A stretch of DNA of 64,000 nt from Phascolarctos cinereus (GCF_002099425.1 NW_018343953.1:6770001-6834000); one strand, 5' to 3'. Positions 10,872 through 21,604 are shown, numbered from the stretch's first letter. Notes: a model not told the origin generated them from the sequence alone. Program-made: numbers and translations.

Positions 10872-11595
10872 AAGTATACTCTTTTCTCCTCACTGCCTCT
10901 TCTAGACTCTCCTGCCATCATCAAACAACTCTTTTTATTCAGGTCTTCTACATCACTCTATCTAGAATCTTGCTGCTGTTATATACTTGCTCCCAAGACA
11001 TTCTGCCACCTTTCTCTAGGAAATCCTTACCTGGATCACAGTCTCCTTTTCTACACCAACTCCTGATTTCATACCTGGGGACTTCAACATACATGTTGAT
11101 GTCCTTTCTAACACCCTGGTCTCCCAAGTCATCAACTTCCTTCCCTTTCATGACATTCACCTTTACTCTATGAGATGGTCATACCCTTGATCTCATTATA
11201 TCTGTTCTACTTCCTTAATCTAGAACTCTGAAATTCCTCTCTTTGATCATAGCCCTCTATTCTTTCATCCTTACTTCACCCTCATTCCTCTTCAACCTAC
11301 TGTTTATCATCATCTTGATTTTCAACCACTCAATCAGTCCATAGGCTCCATTTTAGCTTCACTTTCCTCCTCAGCCCTGACCATCTAGTTAATCAGTTCA
11401 GTTGTCAATGTTTCCATTCTTGAATTGCTTGCCTCCTTGTCCTGTTGTTGCTTATGTCTTGTCAAACTCCAAACCTGGCTTACCACCATGATCAACCATC
11501 CATGCTTCTACTTATGTATGACTGAACATGTTGGAAGAAGTTATTGAACTGTACTGACTGGGTCCACAATGAGACCTGATCTCATCTTAGTCCTC
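10872..11595 (+). repeat. L2 endonuclease segment, inverted
   Basis: Plus-strand L2 sequence between two minus-strand L2 copies. Translation near 11060-11165 gives 'PDFIPGDFNIHVDVLSN', the GDFN motif of the apurinic-endonuclease domain, followed by 'LVSQVINFLPFHDIHLYSM'. Later 'ctctttgatcatagccct' matches the L2 'LSDHxPL' region. The coding frame is broken. It fits the missing 5' part of the copy at 8600-10870, flipped relative to it. Confidence 0.7.
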
Positions 11596-13090
11596 CTTGC
11601 ATGATTACCACTGTTAATGGATATGACATGGATGAAGATCCAGCAAAGGAAATAGAGAAGGAGCTATCAGACAGTTAGTAGAGCAAGGATGGAGCAGTGT
11701 CAAGAAAACCTAGAAAGAAGAGAGTATCAAGAAAAAGAAGGTGATCAAAAGTGGCAAAAACTGCCAACAGGTCAAAAAGGATAGAGATTGAAAGTAAAGG
11801 CCATTAGCTTTGCCAATTAAGAGATTATTAGCACATTTCAAGAGAGCAGTTTTGGCTGAATGATGAGATCAGAAGACAGACTGGAAACAGTTATGAAGAG
11901 GGTGAGAGAAAAAGCAATGGAGGTGGGGCATCTAGGTGGTGCAGTGGCTAGAGCACAGGCCCTGGAGTTAGGAGGACCTGAGTTCAAATCTAGATCTCAG
12001 ACACATAACACTTACTAGCTGTGTGTCTTTGGGCAAGTCACTTAACCCCAATTGCCTCACCAAAAAATCCCCAACCAAACAACAACAAAAAAATGGAGGC
12101 ACTGATTATAGATGACCTTTTCAAGGAGTTTAGCCAAAAAGAGAGCAGAGATATAGGATACTAGATAGTGAGAATGGATGGATCAAATGAAGGCCCTTTG
12201 AGGATGGGGGAGATATTGCCACATTTGTAGGCACTAGGGAAGCAGCCAGTAGACTGGGAGCAATCAAAGATTAGTGAGATAGCAGGTATGCTTGAGAGGC
12301 AAATTTGTTGGAGAAGATAGGATAAAGTGGGATCATTTGTGCAGGTTGAGGAGTTTTCCTTGGACAGAATGGCTGCCTCTTCTTGTGAAACAGGAGTGAG
12401 GGTGGAAATTGTGGAGGAAGGCATCTGTGAGATATGAGATGAGGAACAGGGGAGAAAAGGGCCTCTGCAAATGGCCTCAGATTTTTTCAGTAAAATGTGA
12501 GGCAAGGTTCTTAGCTGAGAAGGTGAGGAACAGAGTTGCTATGAGGGGCTTGAGGGAGAAGAACAGATTTAGAAAAGCTGATGTGGTGAGTGGGATAGTG
12601 AATTGATTAAGGAGGAGTAAAAAGATTGCTTTGCTGCAGTGAGAGCCCAGTTGAGATTATGTAACATTAACTTGAAGTGTGCCAAGCCAGTGTGCTGTCA
12701 TCTTTGTTCAGCAGTTCATGAATAGGAGTGAAAGCAACAGATGGTGGGAGTAATTCAAGGCTGGGGTTTAGAAGGGCAAGATTTTCCACAGGTTATAGAG
12801 ACAAGGGATCTGAGAGACAAGGACAACATAGGGTTGAAGTGGCTCATCAACAGGTCAAGACTATGTAGGGATGTTCAGAGATGATGGCCTGGGAAAGAAC
12901 TGAAGGGTAAAAAGTTTGGAGGTCATGATGAGGACATAGAGTAGAGTTTGGGATTGCAAGAGAGAGGGAGAAGTGGAATGGCAAGAGATTGTGATCAGAT
13001 ACAGGAATTTCAGAGTTCATGAATGAGGATGTAGAACATTTGTGGGTAATGGCAAGATTAAGGGTATGACTATTTCTGCATGTAGCTGTA
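11596..13090 (-). repeat. Second L2 LINE copy, antisense
   Basis: Resumes in the RT region ('ggatgaagatccagcaaagg', 'gagaaggagctatcagac') and runs upstream. Minus-strand 12161-12505 reads 'SQMPSSTISTLTPVSQEE', 'SSTCTNDPT' and 'CFPSAYKCGNISPILK', in-frame L2 ORF2 over about 110 residues. It lacks the L2 3' end. It covers the same ORF2 region as the copy ending at 10870, so it is a separate element. Interrupted by a SINE at 11924-12091. Confidence 0.8.
11924..12091 (+). mobile_element. CORE-SINE, type c, with TSD, inside L2
   Basis: Head 'catctaggtggtgcagtggc', 'gagttcaaatctag', core 'gggcaagtcacttaacccca', then 'attgcctcacc' and an A-rich end. AATGGAGG flanks it at 11916-11923 and 12092-12099, and the L2 reading continues across the gap ('gcaatggagg' | 'cactgattatagatgacc'). 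A clean L1-type insertion into an older L2. Confidence 0.92.
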
Positions 13091-13332
13091 ATGCAGATGA
13101 GTTTGTTAACTTAGCACAAGCAACTCCATTTTCTTTTTAGCCTACATTTTATGATTAAATGTTTATTGTATAAATTGTTTTTCTGTAATAAACACTTGAA
13201 TGGGATAGTTTGGCATCTGGAAATGTGTACCCCCAAATCTGACAATTCCTGCTAATAACTTATGTGTAGGTGAATGTGTGTGTATATGTGCTCTGAATCT
13301 CATAAACAAATGATAAACACCTGCTATGTGTT

Positions 13333-13592
13333 AAGGCAGCTAGGTGACTTAGTGGATAGAGCTCTGGGCCTGAAATCAGGAAGACTTGAGTTGAATCTAG
13401 CCTCAGATACTTAATAGCTTTGTGACCATGGGTAAGTCACTTAACTTCTATTTGCCTCAGTTTCCTCAGCTATAAAATGGGGATGATAATCGCACCTACT
13501 TCATTTGGTTGTTGTGTGGATCAAATGAGATATTTGTAAAGTGCTTAATACAGTGCCTGGCACATAGTAGGTGCTAAATAAATGTGCTTATA
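13333..13592 (+). repeat. CORE-SINE, type b (L2/MIR-like tail)
   Basis: Head 'aaggcagctaggtgacttag', core 'gggtaagtcacttaacttct', 'ctcagctataaaatggggat', then 'gtgcttaatacagtgcctgg' and 'cacatagtaggtgctaaata'. Complete, with mild divergence. Confidence 0.85.
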
Positions 13593-13599
13593 ATATTTA

Positions 13600-13860
13600 A
13601 TTCAATAAACCTTTATTAAGTACCTACTATATCCTAGGCACTGTGTTAAGTGCTGGGGATACAAAAAGAGGCAAAAGATAGTCCCTACCCTCAAGGAGCT
13701 TACAATCTAATGGGTGAGACAACACACAAACAAATACATACAAAGCAAACTTTATACAGAATAAATAGGAAATAATTAAAAGAGAGAAAGCACTGGAATT
13801 AAGAGGGATTAAGGAAGGCTTCCTGTAGAAGGTGGGATTTTAGTTGGGATTTAAATATGC
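13600..13860 (-). repeat. L2 LINE 3' end, antisense
   Basis: 'caataaacctttattaagta', 'aggcactgtgttaagtgctg', 'ccctcaaggagcttacaatc' and 'ggcttcctgtagaaggtggg' in order. This copy is better preserved than most L2 ends here. Confidence 0.85.
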
Positions 13861-13861
13861 T

Positions 13862-14370
13862 AACGATGTTAGGAAATTAAAGTTTTGATTAATAGTTTAC
13901 TTTCATCATAAGCTTAGGTAAATGATCACTATTCAGAACTAAGAGGTATCTTGTTAATGTCTTAACCTGAACCATAAAAACCCACTAGAGGTCTTAGCCA
14001 TTAGACTACTGCTGGGTCATGACTTGAATAGACACCTGCATTACCACACCCAGATATTTAAGCATCTATTTTTGTTAGAGAGAAATATTGAGAACAAGGC
14101 TGATGAAGGAAGATTTGTCAAAATGCTACCTCCTACTCAGAGGAAGATGTATGACATCTGGATGGGTAGAGGGGAGAGTCTTGTCATAATATTGTCATGA
14201 GCACCAATATAATTCATGCTTGCCTTTGGGAAACAGGCTGCTGGTTTTTTCCTAGAGGAATCAATTTTTGTATTGCTAAATAATCAATAAAGCTTGATTG
14301 CATACCTTGATGACTATGTCTTATTCGTGTGTCTTCTGTCCCAATAAACATACACAAAGGTAAATGGGTT
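13862..14370 (+). mobile_element. LTR-like remnant of an endogenous retrovirus
   Basis: A stretch with no LINE/SINE match whose right part looks like the R-U5 end of an LTR: a polyadenylation signal followed by 'gcttgattgcataccttgat' and 'tcttattcgtgtgtcttctg'. An upstream 'cataaaaaccc' could be a TATA-like site. No internal coding region follows, so a solo LTR is most likely. Class and exact ends are not certain. It is a fossil. Confidence 0.4.
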
Positions 14371-14383
14371 TTACCCATACACC

Positions 14384-14585
14384 TTGCATGGACTGTGGTG
14401 TGATGGAGAAATAGGTCATGGGAAATGAATAAGTGGAGGAATAGAAAGGTTAGGGTATTTGGGAGAGTATCAATGTGTGTACTGAAGTCCCCTAATATGA
14501 GGGCAGAGTTAGTGAGGAGAGAAAGACTGAGTCATCATTGTGTCTTAGAGCTCTGTAGATAACAGCTACCAGAATCTTGACTGAG
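14384..14585 (-). repeat. L2 LINE 5' body fragment, antisense
   Basis: 'aggtcatgggaaatgaataa', 'tgaagtcccctaatatgagg' and 'gagagaaagactgagtcatc' belong to the endonuclease-side part of L2 in antisense. Its left edge resembles the right edge of the copy ending near 13090, so it may be that copy's continuation, displaced by the material between. Confidence 0.6.
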
Positions 14586-14784
14586 ATCAGCTTTTTTTTT
14601 TTTAATGTTACTTCCTTCCACTTACTCTGTTTTCCAGCCAGATTTGATTATTAGCTACTATCACAACTCATCATTCTATCTTATGTTTCTATGTATTTGT
14701 AAAAGCTGTCTCAGTGTTCCATACACACTCTCCTCTCATCTCGCCTTTCAGAAGCATTATTTTTTTCAAGGTTCTGTGAAGCCT

Positions 14785-15009
14785 AGAGGGATCTAGGTGG
14801 CACAACAGATAGAAGGCTGGGCCTGAAGGCAGGAAGATCTGAGTTTAAATCTAGCCTCAGACACTTAGTAGCTGTGTGACCCTCCATCTTTCTCTGCTTC
14901 AGTTCCCTTAACTTTAAAATGGGGAGCAGAATAGCACCTAGCTATCAGGGTTGTGGCGAGGATAAACAGAGATAATATTTCTACAGTGTTTGGCACAGTG
15001 CCTGACACA
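14785..15009 (+). repeat. CORE-SINE, type b, split by a LINE
   Basis: Head 'gatctaggtggcacaacaga', 'gagtttaaatctagcctcag', tail 'aatagcacctagctatcagg' and 'gtttggcacagtgcctgaca'. The tail breaks at 15009 and resumes at 15545-15572 ('cctgacacataataggtgct'), where the inserted LINE ends. Confidence 0.88.
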
Positions 15010-15544
15010 GTTGTTTGTCTTTCATTTTTGAAGAAGACCAATGACATCATAGGGTGATGTCTTAACTTGTGTATGAATTGGATTTGTGAGGTGGAGTTGC
15101 ACAAAGCCATCAGTTTCACTCTCTCTTCCAGAGTCATCAAAGTCCAGTGGCAAGACAAAAGTAAAGATTCCTGTTGATGGCCTGGGACACAGTGGATGAC
15201 CTTGGCGTCTTTGATATCCGTCCAAGCTTTAAGTACTCCACAGCTCCTGCTTCAGCCACTTTCATGGCCTTTGGAACAAATTGCTGTCATCTGGACCATT
15301 CCACTAGGATGAGTCTTCACGTGCTTGGGGTAGACACCAATGGGTTTGTAGGCCATTGGTCACCCGTAACCTGGTTTAGCCCATCTGCCAACATGGTTTA
15401 CCCAGGTGTGGCTGCTGTTTACGCTACAACTTCTTGGAGTCACAGGTGAGAGTTGAGTGCTAGGTGGACGCCAAAGGTAGATGAGCAGAATTCAGCCAGC
15501 CTTCATACTAGAGGTGCTAGTCCTCCCTAAACACCCATAAACCC
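15010..15544 (-). mobile_element. RTE-like LINE 3' end with perfect TSD
   Basis: 535-base, 5'-truncated, minus-strand insertion. CCTGACACA flanks it at 15001-15009 and 15545-15553, and the host SINE tail is continuous across it. Its 3' end (left) reads 'gttgtttgtctttcattttt' on the plus strand. Minus-strand 15022-15225 stays open for 67 residues and includes 'HLTNPIHTQVKTSPYDVIGL', the C-terminal region I recall from vertebrate LINEs of this kind. The short pieces at 8780 and 56340 are the same 3' end. Confidence 0.88.
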
Positions 15545-15589
15545 CCTGACACATAATAGGTGCTTAATTCCTTCTCCTTTCTTTTCATT

Positions 15590-15733
15590 TCTTGATTCCC
15601 TGGTTACTATTTATCTCTCCTTCAAGTTATCTCATACAGTACTTCTGTGTTGATGTCATAACCTCACAATAGATCTGTAAGCTCCAGGAGAACTTACTGT
15701 ATTAGTTTTATCTTTGTATCCCCAACACCTAGT
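15590..15733 (+). repeat. L2 3' tail, split by a LINE
   Basis: 'gatctgtaagctccaggaga', 'ttttatctttgtatccccaa' and 'cacctagt' are the L2 end. The tail continues at 16840-16885 with 'aacacctagtacactgcttt' and 'gcatatagtaggtatttaat', beyond the inserted LINE. Confidence 0.85.
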
Positions 15734-16839
15734 GGTTGTTGTACTTCATAACTAAGAGGACCAAAATAACATCACTATGTTGGAGCCAAAGTACAGTGTG
15801 CCAGTATCAGTATAGTGGTTTTTGTTTTTATTTTTTAAAATTTGTTTTGTTTCATTTTTACTGTGCTTGATCAGAACAGTATGAGCTCAGAAGGCTCTAC
15901 TACAGATCAGGCATAAATAGTCTATTGAGCAATTGCAATTCTGCTTTGTTCACAGAGTGCAGCACCTTCTTGGTTGCAGGTTTGTCATGCTGGGTGATCC
16001 TGTGCCAGTGTCTTCCACGTCTCAAAATCGACTCCAAAATTCAGAGAGACCTTGAGGGTGTCCTTGTATCACTTCTTCTGACTTCTGTGCGACCACTTGC
16101 CTTGTGTGAGTTCTATGTAAAATAGTCTTTTAGACAAACATATGTTTGGCATTTGAAGAGTGTGGCCAGCCCGTCAGAGTTGTGTTCTCTGCGGTACAGC
16201 TTGAAAGCTTGGCAGTTCAGCTTAAGAAAGGATCTCAGTGTACCTTATCTTCCCAGGTGATCTTTAGAATCTTCGTAACACAATTCAAATGGAAACAATT
16301 CAGTTTCCTGGCATGGCACTGGTAGACCGTCCAGATTTCACAGAAGTACAACAATGAGATTAGCACAATGGCTCTGTAGACCTTCAGTTTCTGGCAGTTT
16401 AATACCTCTTCTTTCCCACACTTTATTTTGGAGTCTCCAAAACACTGAACTAACTCTGACAATGCAAGTGTCAAATTCATTATCTATGTGTATACATCCT
16501 TGAAATGTATACTGCCAAGGTAAGTGAACATATCTACAGCCCTCAAAATTTCTCCATTTCTTGCAACCAATGGTTCCACATATAGATGGTGTAGTACTTG
16601 CTGATGGAAAGACCTCTGTTTTCTTAATTGTCCAGTCAAATGCAGCACAAGCATAGAGAATCAATCCAGACTTGGTTGCATCTCAGCCTCAGAAGCTGAA
16701 TTGAGAGCACAATCATCTGTGAACAAAAAGTCATGCACCAACTGTCTCTCTACTTTAGTCTTGGCTTGTAGCCTTTTCAAGTTAAATGATTTACCATCAG
16801 TGAGAAAGCTGTCCTTGTTGAAGGCACCTGCCTGCTGAA
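15734..16839 (-). mobile_element. RTE-like LINE with RT domain and perfect TSD
   Basis: 1,106-base, minus-strand, 5'-truncated insertion flanked by AACACCTAGT at 15724-15733 and 16840-16849. The minus strand encodes the end of the RT: 'HDFLFTDDCALNSASEAEMQ' (F-x-DD catalytic motif, normally FADD), then 'FTYLG'-like 'VHLPWQYTFQGC', and 'AIVLISLLYFCEIWTVYQCH', the region where this type of RT usually has 'LLYG.ETW.VY'. The frame is broken into several pieces. I place it near the RTE clade from the ending and the RT motif wording; a tree would settle it. Confidence 0.85.
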
Positions 16840-16999
16840 AACACCTAGTACACTGCTTTGCATATAGTAGGTATTTAATTGAATTCGAATTGAGTTATGT
16901 GAATCCATGATCCTATCATTTAAGGGCCCTCATATCAAGCATATTCTTGCATAAAGGTGAGACTTCATTGATTATTAGAACACTTCATTTTCTATTAGC

Positions 17000-17640
17000 A
17001 GCCCTGCTTAGTTTCAACTCCACCAAACAGCATGCCCCCTCCAGGATAAACTGATCACCTGCAATCTCACCCATCATGTTGATTGACTCAGTTTTTGATA
17101 CTCAATACCTTCTCAACTCTCAGTTGTCTCTACCCTCTGGAAGGCTGGAGGGAATAGCAATAAATTCTTCCCAAAGTCTTCTTTTATAGAGAGCTCAGAC
17201 CTTTCAGAAGTTTCTACCCCCTCAGCCATCATGAGATGGTGGTTCTGCTATGTGGGAGATTGATGGCAAACATGAGAGGACTTTCAGGCCAATGTAGAGA
17301 AGACTGAGATTTGTGATAGAGAAGGAAGAATCTTTGACCCCCATGTACCTCTCTGGGACAGTGATGGAAACTGGTGAAATAGATTTCTGGTCCTGATGTC
17401 TTTGTGAAATAGGGTTGGGGTAATCCTGTTCCTAGTCAGAAAGGTGGGGGTGTTAATCCTGGAAAAGAGAAGATTAGGGATGGGGAAGGCATAACTATTT
17501 TAGAATATTTAAACAGCTGCAAAGTCAAAAAGGGATGAGATATTGTTTAGTTACATGGGGCAGGACTAGGAGCAGCAAGTGGGGGAAGGGGAAAATTGCA
17601 AAGAAGCCAATTTATACTTGGTCTCAGGAAATATTTCTTA
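17000..17640. other. No clear element
   Basis: The left end (16985-17060) shares 'ttctattagcagccctgctt' with 18312-18335 and may be a fragment of the L2-tailed unit seen there. The rest, to 17640, has no motif I recognise and no supportable coding frame. Confidence 0.3.
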
Positions 17641-17865
17641 CCCATTAGAGCTATCTAAAAGTTCAATGGGTCTCCTTAGGAGGGGGTGAGTTCTACCTTA
17701 GGAGGTGATGGGTTCTGCTAATTTGGAGGTCTTCCAGCGCAAGATGGATGACCACTTGACACCTACTTTGTAATGAGGCTTCTAGTTCTGTTGTAGATTA
17801 GACTAGATGACCAGTGAGGTATCTTCCAACTCTGAAATTCTGTGATTCTATGAATGTTGACACAT
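17640..17865 (+). repeat. L3/CR1-type LINE 3' end
   Basis: 'ggaggtcttccagcgcaaga', 'tggatgaccacttgacac', 'gactagatgaccagtgaggt' and 'cttccaactctgaaattctg', ending in 'tgattctatga'. This is the reverse complement of the repeat at 63350-63935, and its tail is the one carried by type d SINEs. CR1-clade elements typically end in such 8-base repeats. Confidence 0.7.
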
Positions 17866-18164
17866 CCTAGGAAAGTGATTAGGAATTGGGACCTTGGAAG
17901 ATGGGACGTGGTAGGTTTTTGTTGACAACTGGAAGATAAAGAAGTAGACATGGGAAGGAGGTTGTACTCCAAAGCTTACTTGGTGAGGGAAGACTTGCTC
18001 TAGCAATGGATAGATGATCATAAAGCAACTGTGCTTTATCTGAGGAGAAGGGGACAAAGGAGAGACTGGATCTGGGATAAAAGTAAGAAACTTGGGGTCT
18101 GGGAGATCTGGGGAAGAGATGGGAAGTGATGAGGAAGAGAAATTAAAGATGATGTCTACATGCA

Positions 18165-18540
18165 TCATATCAAGTGGGGCTAGGAACTATAAGCTTTATT
18201 TCTGCTCTTGCAAAGGGCTTTTCTGCATCTTTTCTTGTTAGTTGGCATGAGGGCCCAACAGTCACTGGGGCCAATGTGGGGTGCAACTAATAATATTTGA
18301 CTTGGTGACTCTATTTTCTATCAGTAGCTCTGCTTGGTTTTCAACTCTGCCCAGTAGGGAGGACCAGTTACCCCTGGTGGCCCCCTTCCTCCCAAGCTTT
18401 TTAGTGGCGTGTTGTCTCCTCTTATTTGATTGTAAGCTCCTTGAGGCAGGGACTTTCTTTCTTTGAATCCTTAACACTTAGCACAGTGCCTGGAACACAG
18501 TAGATGCTTAATAAATGTTTATGGAATTAAATTTAATTGA
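18165..18540 (+). repeat. L2-tailed unit
   Basis: The right part is a good L2 end: 'gattgtaagctccttgaggc', 'cacttagcacagtgcctgga', 'gatgcttaataaatgttta'. The left part (18165-18400, with 'ctatcagtagctctgcttgg') is not L2 ORF2 and resembles 16985-17060. It reads as a non-autonomous unit with an L2 tail. Confidence 0.55.
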
Positions 18541-19273
18541 TTGAATCATCTTGTCAAAGCTGGGTCTGAAGAGAGCCTGTATACATCCATTCAAGGAAGG
18601 CTTGACTAAGTTTCTCTGAAAGTGATTGATTTGATTGATTAAATGATCAAAGCCATTGTGGGAGGGACTTCAAACCAGCTCCCCCCCCCCAAACTTCAGA
18701 ACTAGTAGAGTTCCAAGGATCTGAAATCAGAGAAGAAGGAGTGGAATCATATAGAGCTGAGCAGGAAGGTTAGACTGAGTCTAGGCAGAGAAGGGAGATG
18801 TTCAAGAGGACTTTGGCTCTATGGGCATTGTGGAGCAGAAGACACCAATTGTACCCACCTGCTCAAGGACTGACTGTAGTGCCAAGAAAAAAGGTCTGTT
18901 TTTCCTCTGTGTTCCCATTCTCATGCTTGCCCATACACTGTAATATAATCTGCTATTTTGCTACCCAAATGTTTCCAGCAAATTTTTCCTCAACCACAAA
19001 AAGGCCAGGAGTTAACTAATGATAGATATAAATGTAAATTAAAACAGAGAGCCAAACTCTTCCTATGTTAAATTTTTTTAAATTTTAAAGTTAAATCCAT
19101 TAACAAGCATTTTTTTTTGTCCTTTCCCCACTGGAAGAAAAAAAACCCATTTAACAAATATGCATCATCGAGAAAAACACTGGTCATGCTCAAAGATTCA
19201 TATCTCATTCTCCATCTTAAATCTATCACCATTTTATGGCTAGGAGTGAGAGGTGGTGGCATGTAGTATGTGT

Positions 19274-19319
<46 letters not shown>
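19274..19319. repeat. (CA)n microsatellite
   Basis: About 23 uninterrupted CA units. Open frames on both strands across it are simple-repeat readings. Confidence 0.95.
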
Positions 19320-19321
<2 letters not shown>

Positions 19322-19439
19322 GGTCCATTATTACCAGATGGCTGGGCATTGCACTCATCAGAGATTTTAAGTCTTTTGAAGTTGTTTGTCTTTACAACGT
19401 TTACTAAATTATTCTCCTGGTTTTATTCACTTCATTCTG

Positions 19440-19700
19440 AGGCAGTGACACAGTGGATGGAGTACAGGCCCTGGAGTCAGGAAGACCTGAGTTCAAATCT
19501 AGCCTCAGATAGTTCCTAGCTAAGTGACTGTGGTTAAATTACTTAACCTCTGTTTGCCTCAATTTTCCTCAACTGTAAAATGGAGATTAAAAATAGCATC
19601 TACCTTGCAGCGTTGTTGTGAAGATCAAATGAGGCTGGATTTGTAAAGTGCTTAGCACAGTGCCTGGCACCTGGCTAGCTCTATATAAATATGAGCTATT
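19440..19700 (+). repeat. CORE-SINE, type b
   Basis: Head 'aggcagtgacacagtggatg', 'gagttcaaatctagcctcag', tail 'gtgcttagcacagtgcctgg' and 'ctatataaatatgagctatt'. The tail is included in an 86-base tandem duplication. Confidence 0.85.
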
Positions 19701-19829
19701 ATTCTGCAATGTTCATACAAGTCTTCCTAGGTTTCTCTGGAATCAGTGCCTGGCACCTGGCAGGCCCTATATAAATATAAGCTATTATTCTGCAACGTTC
19801 ATACAAGTCTTCCTAGGTTTCTCTGGAAC
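19658..19829. repeat. 86-bp tandem duplication across a SINE/L1 junction
   Basis: Copies 19658-19743 and 19744-19829 both begin 'cagtgcctggcacctggc' and end 'cctaggtttctctgga'. Each holds the end of the type b SINE plus the first bases of the antisense L1 that follows. They differ at only a few positions, so the duplication is younger than both elements. Confidence 0.92.
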
Positions 19830-20095
19830 CATCCCTTTCTTCATTTATTTCTTACACAATAGTATTCCATTAGATGCATAAACTATAATGTGTTCTCCAT
19901 TTACTAACTGATGAGCATCCCTCAATTTTCAGTTCCTTGCCACTGCAAAAAAAAAAAAAGAGCTGCCATGAATATTTTTGTACATATTGATCCATTTCCT
20001 CTTTTCCTCTTTTTTTGGGTTAGCAATATTTCTAATAGGAGCTCAGAGTGATTGCGCTTGTACTCCTAATTTTTCATCTAAAATGATCCCATAAG
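19775..20095 (-). repeat. L1 3' region, antisense
   Basis: 'caagtcttcctaggtttctc', 'cacaatagtattccattaga', 'actgatgagcatccctcaat', 'ttttcagttccttgccactg' and 'gagctgccatgaatattttt' are the end of L1 ORF2 and its 3' UTR in antisense. Matches the sense copy at 24312-25135. Confidence 0.8.
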
Positions 20096-20139
20096 CCTTG
20101 CTACTCTGCCTCACTCATTGCTACCCTCTGCCCTTCTGA

Positions 20140-20535
20140 TTAGAGTGTGGGGCCATGAACTTCAAAACCTCCATTTAAGGTGGGAGTTCAGCTTAGAGAT
20201 CACTTCTCACCTGGCTACACTACTTTGGGACTTCTCAAACTGACTTCACCATGCCTTAGGAAGCTCATTATTAGGAAAACTCTCATCATCATCATCTCAT
20301 CCGATTGACTTCACCATCATGCCTGAAAGGTACCTCCCCCAACCTTTTAAACCTTTTAAACTTCCCTTTGTTTATTGTAAGCTCCTTGATGGCAGGGATT
20401 CTTTATATATATATATATATATATATGTATACACACACAGACACAGACACACACACATATATATACACATATATATATACATATATATATTCACAGCACT
20501 TAGTACAATGTCTAGATCTTAGTAGGTGCTGAGAA
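20140..20535 (+). repeat. L2-tailed unit with internal (TA)n
   Basis: The head ('gggccatgaacttcaaaacc', 'tccatttaaggtgggagttc', 'aggaagctcattattaggaa') is shared with 29945-30292. The end is an L2 tail, 'tattgtaagctccttgatgg' and 'cagcacttagtacaatgtct'. A (TA)n/(CA)n run (20402-20490) lies inside the tail. Confidence 0.65.
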
Positions 20536-20921
20536 AATATCTATTGACTGACTTGTCTGAAAATAAATTCCTTAAAGCCACAGAGGAGGGAAACTTGAGA
20601 ATGTTAGGAGTCACTATGTTGCTCCTAGGCTTGAAATGAGCTTATTATTATAATAGGATTTTATGTATGCCTTTTTATCCTATGCCTAACTTCTTATTAG
20701 AGTATGTTTTGAATGTCCTAGAGATATTCCTTTGAGTTTTTAAAAAAAAATTTTTTTTTGTTCATACCGATATGACAAGAGGGCTATTCTATCCATTATT
20801 CTTTAGTTTTGATATCTAATTATCCACCCCCCCCCATTTTCCAATCCTACATGTATAGACAAACCTGGTGATACACTGTACATATATCTTTTATATCATT
20901 TTTTCTACTTTTATATCTTTT

Positions 20922-21069
20922 TTTTTTTTTGGCTAGGCAGTGGGGTTAAGTGACTTGTCCGGGGTCACACAGCTAGTAAGTGTTATTACGTGTCTGAGGT
21001 CGGATTTGAACCCAGGTCCTCCTGACTCCAGGGCTCATGCTCCATCCACTGCACCACCTAGCTGCCTCA
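20922..21069 (-). mobile_element. CORE-SINE, type c, antisense, 17-bp TSD
   Basis: T run, 'ggctaggcagtggggttaag', 'gtgacttgtccggggtcaca', 'ggatttgaacccaggtcctc' and 'gcaccacctagctgcc'. CTACTTTTATATCTTTT is found at 20905-20921 and 21070-21086 with no mismatch. TSD length and A-tail fit L1-driven insertion. Confidence 0.95.
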
Positions 21070-21604
21070 CTACTTTTATATCTTTTCCGTTGCTTTTGCC
21101 AACCAAGGAAAATACTGTAGAAATTGGTGAGGGTAGATGGCACCATGTTAGTTGACCTTTGTGAACTCCCTGAATAGAAAACCCTTGGAATTCTAAAGTT
21201 TTTATCCTTTATTCAATATTATTGTCCTCCTAGAGTAAGAGGAAGAGATCAGGTTCATTTAAGCATCTCTTTACTGATTTTTTATGACAAGTCCAGCATT
21301 GTTTAAAAGCTGTGAGGAACAAGGCATAAAAGGTACAAAATAAGATATAGTTTCTGCCTTCCGATAGTTTATGGCATAATTGGGCAGACAACATATATTC
21401 ATGAACTAAAAAAATCAACAAGGCCAACTCCAACCAAATGATAACGTGTACTGGAGACAGTACGTGCTACATCACCACTTAATAAGGGGAGAGATTTATG
21501 TGGTCCTGAGTTGTTGAAGAAGGCTCTTTCAACAATTGTGACTTGAACTGAATTTGAATTGGTGGGAAAGACTTGGACATACCAAGCATATTGCCTGGAG
21601 GTAC

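Noticed and set aside
16235-16664. Minus-strand frames of 81 and 108 codons as a host RT-like gene
   Set aside because: They are parts of a LINE insertion flanked by a perfect TSD and broken between frames.
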